Below, piece after piece: positions 4,604 through 5,801 of a stretch of DNA of 5,801 nucleotides. The notes beneath the pieces are model-generated. The model worked only from the letters and a program-made list of their open reading frames with translations. It had not been told where the DNA came from and searched no databases. A program made the position numbers and the translations under genes. The stretch is taken from NCBI GenBank assembly GCA_023257145.1, contig JALRDA010000128.1, positions 1 to 5,801 of the forward strand. Direction: 5' to 3'. Numbering within the stretch: position 1 is the stretch's first letter; every line of letters begins with the position of its first letter. The DNA is from Candidatus Saccharimonadia bacterium (GTDB lineage: Bacteria > Patescibacteriota > Saccharimonadia > Saccharimonadales > Saccharimonadaceae).

Positions 4604-5801
4604 ATGGCAGAAAAAACCGTCCCACTAAAGGACTTTCGTAATATCGGTATTATCGCGCACATTGACGCCGGTAAGACCACAACCACTGAAGGTATTTTGT
4701 ACCGAACGGGTATTAACCACAAAATTGGCGAAGTCCGTGGTGATGGCGATGGTGCTACCACTGACTGGATGGCACAAGAGAAAGAACGTGGAATCACGAT
4801 TACTTCTGCTGCCGTCACATGTTTCTGGAAGGGCCACAAGATTAACATCATTGACACGCCTGGTCACATCGACTTTACTGCCGAAGTTGAACGTTCACTG
4901 CGTGTTCTTGACGGCGCGGTGACAATCTTCGACGGCAAGATGGGTGTTGAAGCACAGTCAGAAACTGTATGGCGCCAAGCAAACAAGTACGGCGTGCCTC
5001 GTATCTGTTTCATTAACAAGATCAACCAAACTGGTGGTGACTTCTACAAATCTCTTCAAAGTATCCACACTCGTCTTTCTAAGAACGCTCTTCCTGTTCA
5101 CTTGCCAATCGGCTTTGAAAAAGACATCAATGGTCTTGTTGACCTTATCGAAATGAAGGCGTACACATACACTGACTACACCGACAAGCAGCTTGTTGAG
5201 GGCGAAATCCCTGCAGACATGCTTGAAAAGGCGACGAACGCACGTGCACTTCTCGTTGAAGCAGCTGTCGAAGCTGAAGACGAGCTAATGGACAAGTTCT
5301 TCGAAGGTGGCGTTGATGCTATTACTACCGAAGAGCTAAAGCGTGGTCTACGAAAGCGTGTTCTTGCTGGTGACTTCTATCTTGTATCAGGTGGTGACGG
5401 CCGTGGTGTTATCGTTGAGAAGCTTCTTGATATCATGACTGACTACCTTCCTAGTCCACTAGACGTTGACGCTATCTGGGGTAACAACCCTAAGACTGGC
5501 GACGAAGTATCTCGCAAACCTGACGACAAAGAACCAATGGCAGCACTAGCGTTCAAGCTTGCGACTGACCCATTTGTTGGTAAGTTGATCTTCGTTCGCG
5601 TCTACTCTGGTAAATTGACTGCAGGTAGCTACGTATTGAACACCACTACTGGTGAAAAAGAGCGTGTTGGTCGTATCGTTCGTATGCACGCTGACAAACG
5701 TGAAGAAATCGATTCAGTTTCAGCAGGTGACATCGCCGCTGTCGTTGGCCTAAAGGGTACCTTCACTGGACACACATTGACTGACCCTGCGCACCCAATT
5801 G
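4604..5801 (+). CDS. fusA: Translation elongation factor G, N-terminal 399 residues (runs off window)
   Basis: EF-G is the GTPase that drives tRNA and mRNA translocation on the ribosome and, with RRF, ribosome recycling. The frame is open from ATG 4604 to the window end; the full protein should be about 700 residues. Seen: G1 AHIDAGKT (18-25), switch I RGITITSAA (62-70), G3 DTPGH (84-88) with catalytic H88, the LRVLDGAV and QSETVWRQANKYGVPR stretches (99-133), the G-prime insertion (about 160-255), the LPSPLDV linker (282-288), and domain II beginning PMAALAFKLATDPFVGKL (311-328). Oddities: G4 is NKIN (138-141) where NKxD is expected, the G5 region is LVSGGDGRG instead of GSA(F)KNKG, and switch I carries a 2-residue insertion (GEVRGDGDGATTDWM). 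Codon bias matches rpsG, so this is a highly expressed housekeeping gene. In position it is the third gene of the str operon, displaced by the accessory genes. Confidence 0.97.
   Translation, partial: MAEKTVPLKDFRNIGIIAHIDAGKTTTTEGILYRTGINHKIGEVRGDGDGATTDWMAQEKERGITITSAAVTCFWKGHKINIIDTPGHIDFTAEVERSLRVLDGAVTIFDGKMGVEAQSETVWRQANKYGVPRICFINKINQTGGDFYKSLQSIHTRLSKNALPVHLPIGFEKDINGLVDLIEMKAYTYTDYTDKQLVEGEIPADMLEKATNARALLVEAAVEAEDELMDKFFEGGVDAITTEELKRGLRKRVLAGDFYLVSGGDGRGVIVEKLLDIMTDYLPSPLDVDAIWGNNPKTGDEVSRKPDDKEPMAALAFKLATDPFVGKLIFVRVYSGKLTAGSYVLNTTTGEKERVGRIVRMHADKREEIDSVSAGDIAAVVGLKGTFTGHTLTDPAHPI

Noticed and set aside
4507..4867. Minus-strand reading frames over the start of fusA
   Set aside because: They are antisense to the conserved GTPase motifs and the fusA promoter; the EF-G frame explains this DNA completely.

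Overview
This window looks like part of a chromosome from the Patescibacteria/CPR radiation, most likely Candidatus Saccharibacteria (TM7). That placement rests on the divergent S7 and EF-G sequences and my recollection of how those proteins look in that group; no 16S gene is present to confirm it. TGA is used as a normal stop codon (it ends the aldo/keto reductase gene), which argues against the recoded CPR lineages that read TGA as glycine.

Layout. Positions 2-594 hold the end of rpsL (ribosomal protein uS12) and all of rpsG (uS7), 2 bp apart, followed by a strong intrinsic terminator at 609-648. Positions 4604-5801 hold the first 399 codons of fusA (EF-G), with its own extended -10 promoter and ribosome binding site. 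In the usual bacterial str operon rpsG runs directly into fusA. Here about 4 kb with five genes on both strands lies between them: an orphan protein of about 170 residues (700-1212, +), an aldo/keto reductase (1268-2101, -) downstream of a Crp/Fnr-family regulator (2169-2789, -), then two further orphans, 134 and 369 residues (2889-3293 and 3362-4471, +).

How the parts may work together. The regulator and reductase form a two-gene co-directional module in which a sensor of unknown signal could control an NADPH-dependent carbonyl reductase. The regulator shares a 99-bp divergent promoter region with the 134-residue orphan, so it may control both sides. Three accessory genes (700, 2889 and the regulator) have a -10-like hexamer ending 6-7 nt before the start codon and no Shine-Dalgarno sequence, which suggests leaderless mRNAs. 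The reductase and fusA have purine-rich ribosome binding sites. The 170- and 369-residue orphans have a similar C-terminal motif and may be distant relatives. The accessory genes use ATA and other codons avoided in rpsG and fusA, as expected for weakly expressed or acquired genes.

Most notable observations: the EF-G G4 motif reads NKIN instead of NKxD, with a changed G5 region; adjacent perfect hairpins lie inside the first orphan gene; the Crp-like regulator lacks the cyclic-nucleotide signature and a key DNA-contact arginine. No CRISPR array, tRNA, rRNA, IS element or transposase is visible. No gene-free stretch exceeds about 135 bp.
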